Shown: one piece after another, positions 6,943 through 13,227 of the stretch
Position numbering within the stretch: the stretch's first letter is position 1
How the letters are laid out: each line of letters starts with the position of its first letter
From: a virus
Reading direction: 5' to 3' (one strand)
DNA: 24,202 bases
Virus record (IMG/VR): IMGVR_UViG_3300021137_000098
Coordinates: 1-24,202 of that record
Made by a program: the position numbers and the translations under genes
Notes under the pieces: generated by a model
What the model was told of the DNA's origin: nothing
Database searches by the model: none
Seen by the model: only the letters and a program-made list of their open reading frames with translations

Positions 6943-7515
6943 CTAAAAACTTCGTGCTGGGCTAGTAACAAATGCACGCATTTCTTTCACTCTGCGTAAC
7001 CAGCCATCTAAGAATTTCTGTTGAGTAGGATCCTCAGCAACAATTTCGTTATAATATTTTACACGCTGATCGCAGACTGAGTTACATATTTCAGTAGCAT
7101 CTTGATCAGCTAGGCTAGCAAGTGTTATGGGGCCGATTGCACCATCATCTTCTACTTCTATAGCACGTTGAATAAATTTAGAAGCTGTACCAGGCCCGTG
7201 TTGTATTGCACCATCAAATTGTAATATCGCAAGGCGGCCATCCATCTTATCACATTTAGCGTTTAACCAATAATGACTAAAATAAACTGCCTTGGCTGTA
7301 CTCCAATCCATATGTGTAATATCTAGATCGGGATTAGCATTTTTAGCAATTCCGTACTTTGTTTCTCCACCATGATCATGGGGGTCGTTTGTATATCCGC
7401 AGGCCCGAGCATTAGTACCATCTTCTGCACCCGGTGTATCGAGATTCCAGAAGCTACCGACTTCGTATAACATTGCGTGATTTATAGCCTTTTCAAATGC
7501 TTGTGTATATTCCAT
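6943..7515 (-). CDS. GH108-type endolysin (muramidase) with C-terminal peptidoglycan-binding domain
   Basis: This 190-residue protein is predicted to cut the glycan strands of peptidoglycan for host lysis. The N-terminal half carries the GH108 signature: YEVG with the probable catalytic Glu18, and GYTNDPHDHGGETKYGI, which matches the family's usual GYxNDPxDPGGETxxGI. The C-terminal half (about 100-190, QHGPGTASKFIQRA, DGAIGPITLASL) fits the peptidoglycan-binding type 3 domain found with GH108. Between Glu18 and GYTND there are about 20 extra residues rich in Gly/Asp/Ala, where the family usually has only a few. There is no signal peptide, so a holin elsewhere would be needed. Strong Shine-Dalgarno AAGGAG. 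It is the last gene of the minus-strand glycosyltransferase-methyltransferase operon, 9 bases after its neighbour. Confidence 0.85.
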   Translation of the reverse strand: MEYTQAFEKAINHAMLYEVGSFWNLDTPGAEDGTNARACGYTNDPHDHGGETKYGIAKNANPDLDITHMDWSTAKAVYFSHYWLNAKCDKMDGRLAILQFDGAIQHGPGTASKFIQRAIEVEDDGAIGPITLASLADQDATEICNSVCDQRVKYYNEIVAEDPTQQKFLDGWLRRVKEMRAFVTSPARSF

Positions 7516-7524
7516 AGTTCTCCT

Positions 7525-8085
7525 TTATAAGACAAAATTTCCATAGAAACATTTTCCATAGCATCCGTTTTGTCCTGTTAATTCTGTTACTTTACCTGCT
7601 TGTCCAATCCACTTTTCTAAATTCTGCTGCGTTAGCATATGTGGATGCCCTTCGTGTGCTGGTATATCGATCCATTCAAATATTCGTAGTACCTTAGCGG
7701 CACGCTTGGCATTCTGAATAATCTTCTTAGGATTTTCTGAATGTTGCATAACATTGTAAATCCACACTTCATCCCAACCAGTTTCTTTAACATCCTCGCC
7801 GCCCACTACTTGGACTGAAATATTTTTGCTCTTATATCTATCTTTAGTCCATTGAGGATAATTTATAGGATCACAAACCTTACCTTCGACAAGATTATAT
7901 GTCTTTAATAGCATAGAAGTAGGCCCACCGCCGATATCGAGTATTCTTTTATTCTCTGCATCATAAGAAAAATAATTACCCACTAATCCCATTAGATTAC
8001 CGTAGATAAAATGTTTCTGATCTTCGCCAAATGTATTACAGCAATCGCCCCAGAATCCCTGTTCAAATTCTAAATCGTTATGCAT
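7525..8085 (-). CDS. Class I SAM-dependent methyltransferase, small
   Basis: The 186-residue protein has the glycine-rich SAM-binding motif ILDIGGGPTSML at about residues 48-59 and a later DEVWIYNVMQHSENP, the motif IV region typical of small-molecule or glycan methyltransferases of the UbiE/Methyltransf type. IFEWIDIPAHEGHPHML follows. It starts inside the end of the glycosyltransferase gene (8-base overlap), so the two are co-translated and probably act on the same glycan: a methylated sugar on the virion or the host surface is the simplest reading. The motifs are not those of DNA or RNA methyltransferases. The substrate cannot be told from sequence. Confidence 0.75.
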   Translation of the reverse strand: MHNDLEFEQGFWGDCCNTFGEDQKHFIYGNLMGLVGNYFSYDAENKRILDIGGGPTSMLLKTYNLVEGKVCDPINYPQWTKDRYKSKNISVQVVGGEDVKETGWDEVWIYNVMQHSENPKKIIQNAKRAAKVLRIFEWIDIPAHEGHPHMLTQQNLEKWIGQAGKVTELTGQNGCYGKCFYGNFVL

Positions 8086-9214
8086 GTGGGAATTCCTTCT
8101 TTAACCAATCTAAATTCTTTCTTCCAGGATTAGGTTCATACCAACCCTTCTTACCGTGTATATTTAACACTGATTGAAAATATTCCTCATACATAGGTGC
8201 TATTCTTTCCATAGAGTAATTCTTTTCCGCATATTGTCTGCAATCTGCCGGTTTAATATTACCAATATTTTTAGCTGCCCATACAAATTGTTCAAATGTT
8301 CTACCACGATATCCTGTATAACCGTGTATGTTATTTTCAGCCAACGCACCCCAATCAGAAGATATAACAGGTGTTCCCGACAGCATAGATTCTATCTGCA
8401 CACCTGCGAATGGTTCGTTATACATCGAAATAACAAAAGTAGCACGAGCCTTACTCATTAACTTTCGTCTTAATTCTGTATCAGCATGGCCTACTTCAGT
8501 AACATGATCAGGGATAGTCTTATATCCCATATCTAATAAACTGCCTTGACCAGCAATAACTAACTTTGCACCAATTTCTCTAGTAATTTGTTCAGCAATA
8601 TGAACACCTTTACCATCATAAACACGACCTATGTATAAGAAGTAATCATCTTTCTTCTTTGTATAAGTAAAATCATTTAAATCAAAGTAGTTAGGTATTA
8701 CAACTTCATACCAATCTTCATTACACTGTAATACACTATTTAATCCATAATAGGCAGAATGCATGGCATATGATTCAAAAATCTTATATCTAGCCCAATG
8801 CCCTGCTGGATATCCAATACCGGGTTCAACTGTTATAAGATCGGGGTGAGCATCACATACAGGTCTAACGCCGTGACCCCAGAAAGGTAATATGAAATCC
8901 TTAGGTTGTTTGCGTTTTCCAATTTCTTTAATAGCATTCTTAAAAAAAGTTTGATATGCTAAGTCATTTAGATCGTATTTAAAGAATGATTTACGCCAGT
9001 CGTAATCACCATATGTTTGTTTCCATACATCTGATGTTAGAACCGTAACATGTTCATCACATACAACATCAGACTCTTCGTGACCGTAATGTATGATAGT
9101 ATGACCACGGTCAGACATCATTTGACAAAACTTAACTACTTTTTGTGTGAAGGCACAAGCTGTAAATTCTTTACTGCTAACCGTGTGCGGAACGCCTAAT
9201 ACGTGAAATCTCAT
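8078..9214 (-). CDS. Glycosyltransferase, GT-B fold, GT4-like
   Basis: 378 residues. The C-terminal half is the nucleotide-sugar-binding domain: YFLYIGRVYDGKGVHIAEQI, then LVIAGQGSLL, then EPFAGVQIESMLSGTPVIS at about residues 265-283 with the two glutamates of the EX7E motif. The N-terminal half is a Rossmann-like acceptor domain starting MRFHVLGVPHTVSSKEF. There are no membrane segments. It is not recognisably related to T4 alpha- or beta-glucosyltransferases that modify hydroxymethylcytosine; the motifs are those of GT4 enzymes of polysaccharide and glycoprotein synthesis. Shine-Dalgarno AGGGGAA precedes the ATG and a consensus TATAAATA late promoter lies 21 bases upstream. The partner methyltransferase follows directly. 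A virion-glycan role is inferred from late timing; DNA modification is not excluded. Confidence 0.8.
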   Translation of the reverse strand: MRFHVLGVPHTVSSKEFTACAFTQKVVKFCQMMSDRGHTIIHYGHEESDVVCDEHVTVLTSDVWKQTYGDYDWRKSFFKYDLNDLAYQTFFKNAIKEIGKRKQPKDFILPFWGHGVRPVCDAHPDLITVEPGIGYPAGHWARYKIFESYAMHSAYYGLNSVLQCNEDWYEVVIPNYFDLNDFTYTKKKDDYFLYIGRVYDGKGVHIAEQITREIGAKLVIAGQGSLLDMGYKTIPDHVTEVGHADTELRRKLMSKARATFVISMYNEPFAGVQIESMLSGTPVISSDWGALAENNIHGYTGYRGRTFEQFVWAAKNIGNIKPADCRQYAEKNYSMERIAPMYEEYFQSVLNIHGKKGWYEPNPGRKNLDWLKKEFPHA

Positions 9215-9235
9215 CTTTATTCCCCTTGCTTCTTA

Positions 9236-9243
9236 TATTTATA
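9236..9243 (-). promoter_or_regulatory. T4 consensus late promoter TATAAATA
   Basis: Read on the minus strand: GTTATAAATATAAG, 21 bases before the glycosyltransferase ATG at 9214. It matches the T4 late consensus in all eight bases. It is divergent from the GATAAATA at 9261-9268. Confidence 0.7.
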
Positions 9244-9260
9244 ACGGGAGATAAACATTA

Positions 9261-9268
9261 GATAAATA
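9261..9268 (+). promoter_or_regulatory. Probable late promoter GATAAATA
   Basis: GATAAATA lies 20 bases before the ATG at 9289, with AAGGGA as Shine-Dalgarno in between. It would start a short leader for the nuclease gene. Confidence 0.6.
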
Positions 9269-9288
9269 GTGATAACAAGGGATTTAAT

Positions 9289-9807
9289 ATGCCATCGAAA
9301 AGTAAAGCAAAAGGTAATGCATGGGAATTAGATGTAGCTAAGTTTCTATCAGCTACATATAACGAGTCATTTATTCGTATACCTTCATCTGGCGCATTTG
9401 TAGGTGGCAAGAATAATTTTCGTAAGACACAAATAGATTCTGCACAGCTACAAGGTAAGAAGGGAGATATTCATCCTCCAGAAGCGTGGAAGCATTGGAA
9501 TCTAGAATGCAAAAGTTATGCAGATTTTCCATTTCACCAATTATGGACCACAGATGTAAAGATACTTGACGCATGGATTGCCCAGCAACACGATGTTGAG
9601 GATGTTGGAGACTTAAATCTAATACTAATTAAGATAAGTCGTAAAGATAAATGGGTAGTCTATCAAGAGAATTTAGGATTTCTCTCAGATAGATCTATAC
9701 ATTACAAAGGTTGGTATTTTACAAGTTGGGATGATTTTTGGCTTAAACAGACAAACATTGATCTTGTGAAATATTATTCAACCGAAGTTATAACCCCTGG
9801 TAAGTGA
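9289..9807 (+). CDS. PD-(D/E)xK nuclease, Holliday-junction-resolvase-like
   Basis: 172 residues. The opening KAKGNAWELDVAKFL has the basic stretch and Glu of the Hjc-like resolvase family. RIPSSGAFVGGKNNFRKT follows, then the catalytic core GDIHPP with an Asp near residue 60 and LECKSY, the ExK motif, near residues 72-76. This Glu / Asp / Glu-x-Lys order is the standard PD-(D/E)xK active site. It may resolve branched DNA before packaging, filling the role of T4 endonuclease VII (gp49), for which I see no homologue here. A late promoter directly upstream agrees with that timing. The C-terminal half is rich in aromatic residues. Its 3' end overlaps the convergent 72-residue gene by 30 bases. 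It could instead be a general recombination nuclease. Confidence 0.7.
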   Translation: MPSKSKAKGNAWELDVAKFLSATYNESFIRIPSSGAFVGGKNNFRKTQIDSAQLQGKKGDIHPPEAWKHWNLECKSYADFPFHQLWTTDVKILDAWIAQQHDVEDVGDLNLILIKISRKDKWVVYQENLGFLSDRSIHYKGWYFTSWDDFWLKQTNIDLVKYYSTEVITPGK

Positions 9808-9996
9808 TAGATAGGTTCTATCTTCGGGTTTTATATTAGATGGATCAAAAACTAATGTATATCCACAAGGAACATTATTGTGATACGCATCTACTGCTTT
9901 TATATATCTAGCACCATATGAAACGATTTCGTTATATATTTCGTTACATTTATTAGTATTAGATTCATCCCAAATTCTTAATTTCTTCACATTCAT
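9778..9996 (-). CDS. Small unrecognised protein, 72 residues
   Basis: Starts MNVKKLRIWDESNTNK and contains a beta-like VPCGYTLVFDPSN. A Shine-Dalgarno AAAGGA stands close before the ATG. It overlaps the end of the upstream 181-residue gene by 32 bases and the convergent nuclease gene by 30 bases, so the frame is shared at both ends, which lowers confidence somewhat. It is last in the candidate restriction-modification operon. No function can be assigned. Confidence 0.5.
   Translation of the reverse strand: MNVKKLRIWDESNTNKCNEIYNEIVSYGARYIKAVDAYHNNVPCGYTLVFDPSNIKPEDRTYLSLTRGYNFG
9792..9830 (+). terminator. Weak nested hairpin at the convergent gene ends
   Basis: Inner stem GATAGA (9806-9811) / TCTATC (9817-9822) and an outer AACCC/GGGTT pairing are followed by TTTTATATT just after the stop of the nuclease gene. 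The T-run is short and the sequence is also coding on the minus strand, so this is only a possible terminator. Confidence 0.3.
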
Positions 9997-10510
9997 CCTT
10001 TATTACTTCTACACAAATTTCTTCGAATGTATCTTTAGAATAATCCCACCAATTTACATTACATTTATTTACTTTCTTAGGTGAGCCGTCGATATTGAAC
10101 GGTATTTCGATATTACTTGTTTTGGGAATATGTTTATATTTTTCATATGGTATGACAAAGTAATAAAACTTATCCTGTTTGCGTTCATAGACTACTGCTC
10201 TTATTAAACCTTGCTTACGGTGTAGATTAGTGATAGGAGCAGAGTAAGCTTTTCCTTTACTACTTGTCCTTACCGAAGCAAGTTTAGCATCAGACTCATC
10301 GTGAAAATCTTTACCGATAGTATTATGTTTAGTAATATTACCGATGATATGAATAGCATGTTCAAGCAGACTACCGAAATTTGTCCAAGCACCATCAGCT
10401 ACCGTTTGGCGATGATCGAGATATGATTCGGTAGATCTAGTAGGATATGCTAATGGCCACAAATAATCGAAATGTTTTAGACAGAGAAGTTCTGCGACAG
10501 GATAGGACAT
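9965..10510 (-). CDS. Unknown protein with nuclease-like DAK motif, next to the DNA methyltransferase
   Basis: 181 residues. The ATG overlaps the methyltransferase stop codon by one base (TAATG), so the two are translationally coupled. A central segment reads GKDFHDESDAKLASVRT at about residues 66-82. GKD followed by DAK could be the Asp and (D/E)xK of a PD-(D/E)xK nuclease core. After it come beta-like strands (IRAVVYERKQDKFYYFVIP) as in the core sheet of such enzymes, then a Trp/Asn/Cys-rich tail. Position beside a methyltransferase supports a restriction-endonuclease role. This is inference: I do not recognise a named family, and the gene could be another DNA-related accessory protein. Confidence 0.55.
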   Translation of the reverse strand: MSYPVAELLCLKHFDYLWPLAYPTRSTESYLDHRQTVADGAWTNFGSLLEHAIHIIGNITKHNTIGKDFHDESDAKLASVRTSSKGKAYSAPITNLHRKQGLIRAVVYERKQDKFYYFVIPYEKYKHIPKTSNIEIPFNIDGSPKKVNKCNVNWWDYSKDTFEEICVEVIKDECEEIKNLG

Positions 10511-11442
10511 TAGGCTTTAATAAACAGATTACTAAATTGATCTCTTTCGTAATCTTCTATTCTGTCATTAGCAAATTTAATGTAATCTTCATCGATATCG
10601 AACCCAATAAATTGTAAATTATTTTCTAATGCTCCTATAGCACCTGTTCCCGAACCCATAAAAGGGTCAAGTAATACCGATGATTCCGGCACGCCTGAAA
10701 ATTTAATACATTGTGATACAAGGTCAACTGGGTATGTGGCCGGATGAGATCCGCGATGTTTCTCTCGATTCGCAATTGTGTCATACGGAATATACCATGT
10801 ATTTCCCTTACACCTTTTATCTGCCCTAGGTGCCTTATTGTCTAATTTTAATTTTAGTTCAAGTTCGAATGTTTCCTTTTGTTCTTTGGTAGCAGTTTTA
10901 TTAAAATCTGTTATATCCTTAAATCCATATTTTTTAGCTAAACGACCCCTAATTCTTCCAGAATTATCAATATTACAATCCCACATATACGGGACACCTA
11001 CAGCAAGTTTATCACATTTCACATCACCTGTTTTAGTAAAATGGAATAAATGTTCCCATGTAGGATTTGCGAATCGTTCTGAATTGATTGGTTTAAAATG
11101 CCCTGTTGTGATATCATTGATAGATATACTTTTAACCCATGTAAAATTATTCTGTAAGATAAAATGTTTTCTAGCAATCTGGCCAACATCCATCCCAACC
11201 CAGGGATCTATATTGCTATAACCTACATTTAAAAAGAAATGTCCATTATCCGATAAACAATGCTTTACGGCTGAAAATACATTATCTAACCATTCTAAAT
11301 ATTCTTTCCTGGGCTTGTTGTCTTCATATGTTCCATACGCTATATTTAAGTTGTATGGTGGACTTGTGATACATATATCTACACTACCAGCAGGTAGAGC
11401 CAACATTCCAGTTACGCAGTCGCAGTTTATAATTTTATTCAT
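10510..11442 (-). CDS. DNA methyltransferase, beta class (N4-cytosine or N6-adenine)
   Basis: 310 residues. The catalytic motif IV, TSPPYN, is near residues 28-33 and the SAM-binding motif DPFMGSGTGAIGAL near residue 260, so the order is catalytic first, then target-recognition region, then SAM motif: the beta class of amino-methyltransferases. FIGFDIDEDYIKFANDRI after the SAM motif carries the expected acidic residue. TSPPY occurs in both N4-cytosine and N6-adenine enzymes, so the modified base is open. The central 100-250 region, with Lys-rich KKYGFKDITDFNKTATKEQK, is probably the target-recognition domain. It starts 3 bases after the upstream gene's stop and overlaps the downstream gene by one base. 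It could protect phage DNA, or be the modification half of a restriction-modification system. Confidence 0.88.
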   Translation of the reverse strand: MNKIINCDCVTGMLALPAGSVDICITSPPYNLNIAYGTYEDNKPRKEYLEWLDNVFSAVKHCLSDNGHFFLNVGYSNIDPWVGMDVGQIARKHFILQNNFTWVKSISINDITTGHFKPINSERFANPTWEHLFHFTKTGDVKCDKLAVGVPYMWDCNIDNSGRIRGRLAKKYGFKDITDFNKTATKEQKETFELELKLKLDNKAPRADKRCKGNTWYIPYDTIANREKHRGSHPATYPVDLVSQCIKFSGVPESSVLLDPFMGSGTGAIGALENNLQFIGFDIDEDYIKFANDRIEDYERDQFSNLFIKA

Positions 11443-11445
11443 ATT

Positions 11446-12027
11446 TTATTCCATTATAGGTGTAAGATAAGTAGCATTATCTCTACCCTTCTTTGTTTTA
11501 TTACTCATTTTCCCAACAATTATATTTATTTTATCTTCATCATCGGCTAAAAATGTCAAGCCACTAAAATTACCACTTTTTCCCGGCAATGTCCATTTAC
11601 TGGCACATTTACTTAAATCTACGATCATCGCAAATTGGCCTGTTATTATACCATTTCTATCTTGATTAAATTTTAGTAATAAATGCCACGGCGTCTTCTG
11701 ATATCCGTTGCCAGTCCACCCTGGTCCTGCTCCAAATGTAATTTTCGATTCAATATCAATGACTCCATATGTATAATCTCTACCATTGCCTTCATTAATC
11801 CTAAATTCGGGAATAATTGCCTGTATATGCCTAGCAAAAATAGAATCTAAAATAGATGATAGCCTTTTTGTTTTTTCTTGTGTTTGAAGATTTTTAAAAT
11901 ATTGTTCAAATGATTGTTCGTATAATGTCTCAAACTGAATTAATTTAATTTCGTTCCATTCTTTTATTACTGCTGGTAAGATATTCTTGACAGCATCTAC
12001 TAATTTTTGTAATTCTACAGGTGTCAT
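11446..12027 (-). CDS. Candidate restriction endonuclease-like protein preceding the DNA methyltransferase
   Basis: 193 residues. The N-terminal 70 residues are helical and charged. The middle reads GRDYTYGVIDIESKITFG (about residues 80-97) and fits a PD-(D/E)xK core: an Asp, a hydrophobic strand, then ESK. GPGWTGNGYQKTPWHLLLKF follows, with the aromatic and glycine residues often seen near such cores, then alternating strands FAMIVDLSKC and INIIVGKM. It is first in an operon with a DNA methyltransferase 3 bases downstream, the classic layout of type II restriction-modification. Shine-Dalgarno AAGGAGA is strong but lies in the loop of a 7-bp hairpin. I do not recognise a named enzyme, so the function is inferred from motif and context. 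Confidence 0.6.
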   Translation of the reverse strand: MTPVELQKLVDAVKNILPAVIKEWNEIKLIQFETLYEQSFEQYFKNLQTQEKTKRLSSILDSIFARHIQAIIPEFRINEGNGRDYTYGVIDIESKITFGAGPGWTGNGYQKTPWHLLLKFNQDRNGIITGQFAMIVDLSKCASKWTLPGKSGNFSGLTFLADDEDKINIIVGKMSNKTKKGRDNATYLTPIME

Positions 12028-12055
12028 TGCGTCTCCTTGTTGTTATAAGACGCAA
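12027..12055 (-). promoter_or_regulatory. 7-bp inverted repeat around the ribosome-binding site of the 193-residue gene
   Basis: On the minus strand TTGCGTC-(15 bases)-GACGCAA holds the Shine-Dalgarno AAGGA in its loop and ends at the ATG. It could be an RNA hairpin that damps translation or an operator, useful if the gene is a restriction enzyme that must lag behind its methyltransferase. Confidence 0.45.
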
Positions 12056-12083
12056 GCATACTAAAATTCATTTAGAATGCCAA
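12055..12083 (-). promoter_or_regulatory. Possible sigma70 promoter for the methyltransferase island
   Basis: Minus strand: TTGGCA (12083-12078), a 17-base spacer, then TATGCT (12060-12055). Five of six bases match the -35 consensus and four of six the -10. It lies in a 99-base gap, the only break in the minus-strand gene run from 17721 to 9778. Confidence 0.4.
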
Positions 12084-12126
12084 TCATTCAAGAAGAACAC
12101 CATTAAAATATCTTTACAACATATAT

Positions 12127-12561
12127 TTATTCCTCTAAAAGCCTACCTTCCGGATATTCCTTATGAACTAAATAGTAATCCTCGGCAGCTTCTTTACTCC
12201 ATTCCCACTCATTAGTATTCTTATTATAGAATGGCAATCTAGTTGAATAATGTAATAACTTGATAAACCACCAAAGTTGAAATTGACTACTATCATCGGG
12301 ATCGCTCGCATCGAGTAATTCGCATAATGTCCAGTGTTGTTTTTCTATACAATACATTCCTTCCATCATCACTTTATCCCACGAACTATATACAATATTC
12401 ATTTCGCGAATGTGAAGAGGATAATCTTCACTTTGACTAAAAATTTTCCAATGAGTTTTTCTTGTTTGTATCGAGACATAATCTTCAAAGATATGTTTTA
12501 AATCATTATATGAAGGTCGTTTCAGTATTCTGAAACATCGTTCCTCTTCAGACTCATTCAT
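12127..12561 (-). CDS. Unrecognised acidic protein, 144 residues
   Basis: Begins MNESEEERCFRILKRPSYND. It is rich in Trp, Tyr, Glu and Asp (for example LWWFIKLLHYS and EWEWSKEAAEDYYLV) and appears largely helical, with no membrane segment or catalytic motif I can name. Its ATG overlaps the preceding stop as ATGA, so it is translated with the upstream 109-residue gene in the early gp55-47-46 operon. A small acidic protein in such an early operon could be a host-takeover or inhibitor protein; that is only a suggestion. Confidence 0.7.
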   Translation of the reverse strand: MNESEEERCFRILKRPSYNDLKHIFEDYVSIQTRKTHWKIFSQSEDYPLHIREMNIVYSSWDKVMMEGMYCIEKQHWTLCELLDASDPDDSSQFQLWWFIKLLHYSTRLPFYNKNTNEWEWSKEAAEDYYLVHKEYPEGRLLEE

Positions 12562-12887
12562 AATCCATACCTCATTGCTTGTTTTATAACTACATCTGCC
12601 ACTATTTTACTTTCATCTTCTGACATTGGATCTACCTTTAATTCCTTAAATACTTCCATTTGTAATTTACGAACTTCTTTAGTTGAAACACGTAGCCAAT
12701 ATCTGTATCTTTTATGAAAGATCTTAAACTCCGGTATAAACCTACAACCACTTTCTGGTAAAAATTGAGCAATACGCATCATTCTTTTAATTTCTATATA
12801 ATCTTCAGCCAGTATGGGTTTAATGGAATTCAACCTATACTTTTCTAAGACCTTATTTGCTTCAGCGTATTCCAGTAAGTGGTCCAT
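12558..12887 (-). CDS. Unrecognised basic helical protein, 109 residues
   Basis: Begins MDHLLEYAEANKVLEKYRL. The middle is basic and aromatic (FIPEFKIFHKRYRYWLRVSTKEVRKLQ), which would suit nucleic-acid contact, and the C-terminus is helical. It starts inside the upstream gene (26-base overlap) with a poor Shine-Dalgarno, suggesting translational coupling, and ends in an ATGA overlap with the next gene. Function unknown. Confidence 0.65.
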   Translation of the reverse strand: MDHLLEYAEANKVLEKYRLNSIKPILAEDYIEIKRMMRIAQFLPESGCRFIPEFKIFHKRYRYWLRVSTKEVRKLQMEVFKELKVDPMSEDESKIVADVVIKQAMRYGL

Positions 12888-13227
12888 TTTCTTTTATAAA
12901 TTTGTCAAGATCTTCCTGCGTTATTCCACTATCTAATGATGCCTTAATAGCTTGCTGCTCATCAAACTCTGCCATGGCATCTTCGATAGCTTTTTCATCT
13001 GGCGTTAAAGCATTATATTCTGCTTTTTTGATTCGAGTATATTCTTCTCTATATTCTTCTAATGTCCACCCGATTGATTCAAAGAATTCTTTAACTTCTT
13101 GACTATTTTCTACATCTGGACAATCACTTATATTGAAACCAGTGCGTTCGCACCATTTTCTTATACGCCCATCAATATTATTCAATTCAACTTTTCTTAA
13201 TTTATTAAACGTCTCATCTTCTGTCAT
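12862..13227 (-). CDS. Unrecognised acidic protein downstream of gp46, 121 residues
   Basis: Begins MTEDETFNKLRKVELNNID; the composition is strongly acidic and helical (Glu/Asp-rich) throughout, with ITQEDLDKFIKENGPL near the end. The ATG overlaps the gp46 stop codon (TAATG), so it is coupled to gp46 expression. Coupling and charge would be compatible with an accessory or inhibitory partner of the recombination nuclease or another DNA-mimic-like role, but nothing in the sequence proves this. Confidence 0.7.
   Translation of the reverse strand: MTEDETFNKLRKVELNNIDGRIRKWCERTGFNISDCPDVENSQEVKEFFESIGWTLEEYREEYTRIKKAEYNALTPDEKAIEDAMAEFDEQQAIKASLDSGITQEDLDKFIKENGPLTGIR

Noticed and set aside
8078-9214. 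T4-type DNA glucosyltransferase
   Set aside because: The motifs (EX7E, GRVYDGKG) are those of GT4 enzymes of glycan synthesis. I see no hydroxymethylase genes or other base-modification genes in the window to supply a substrate.
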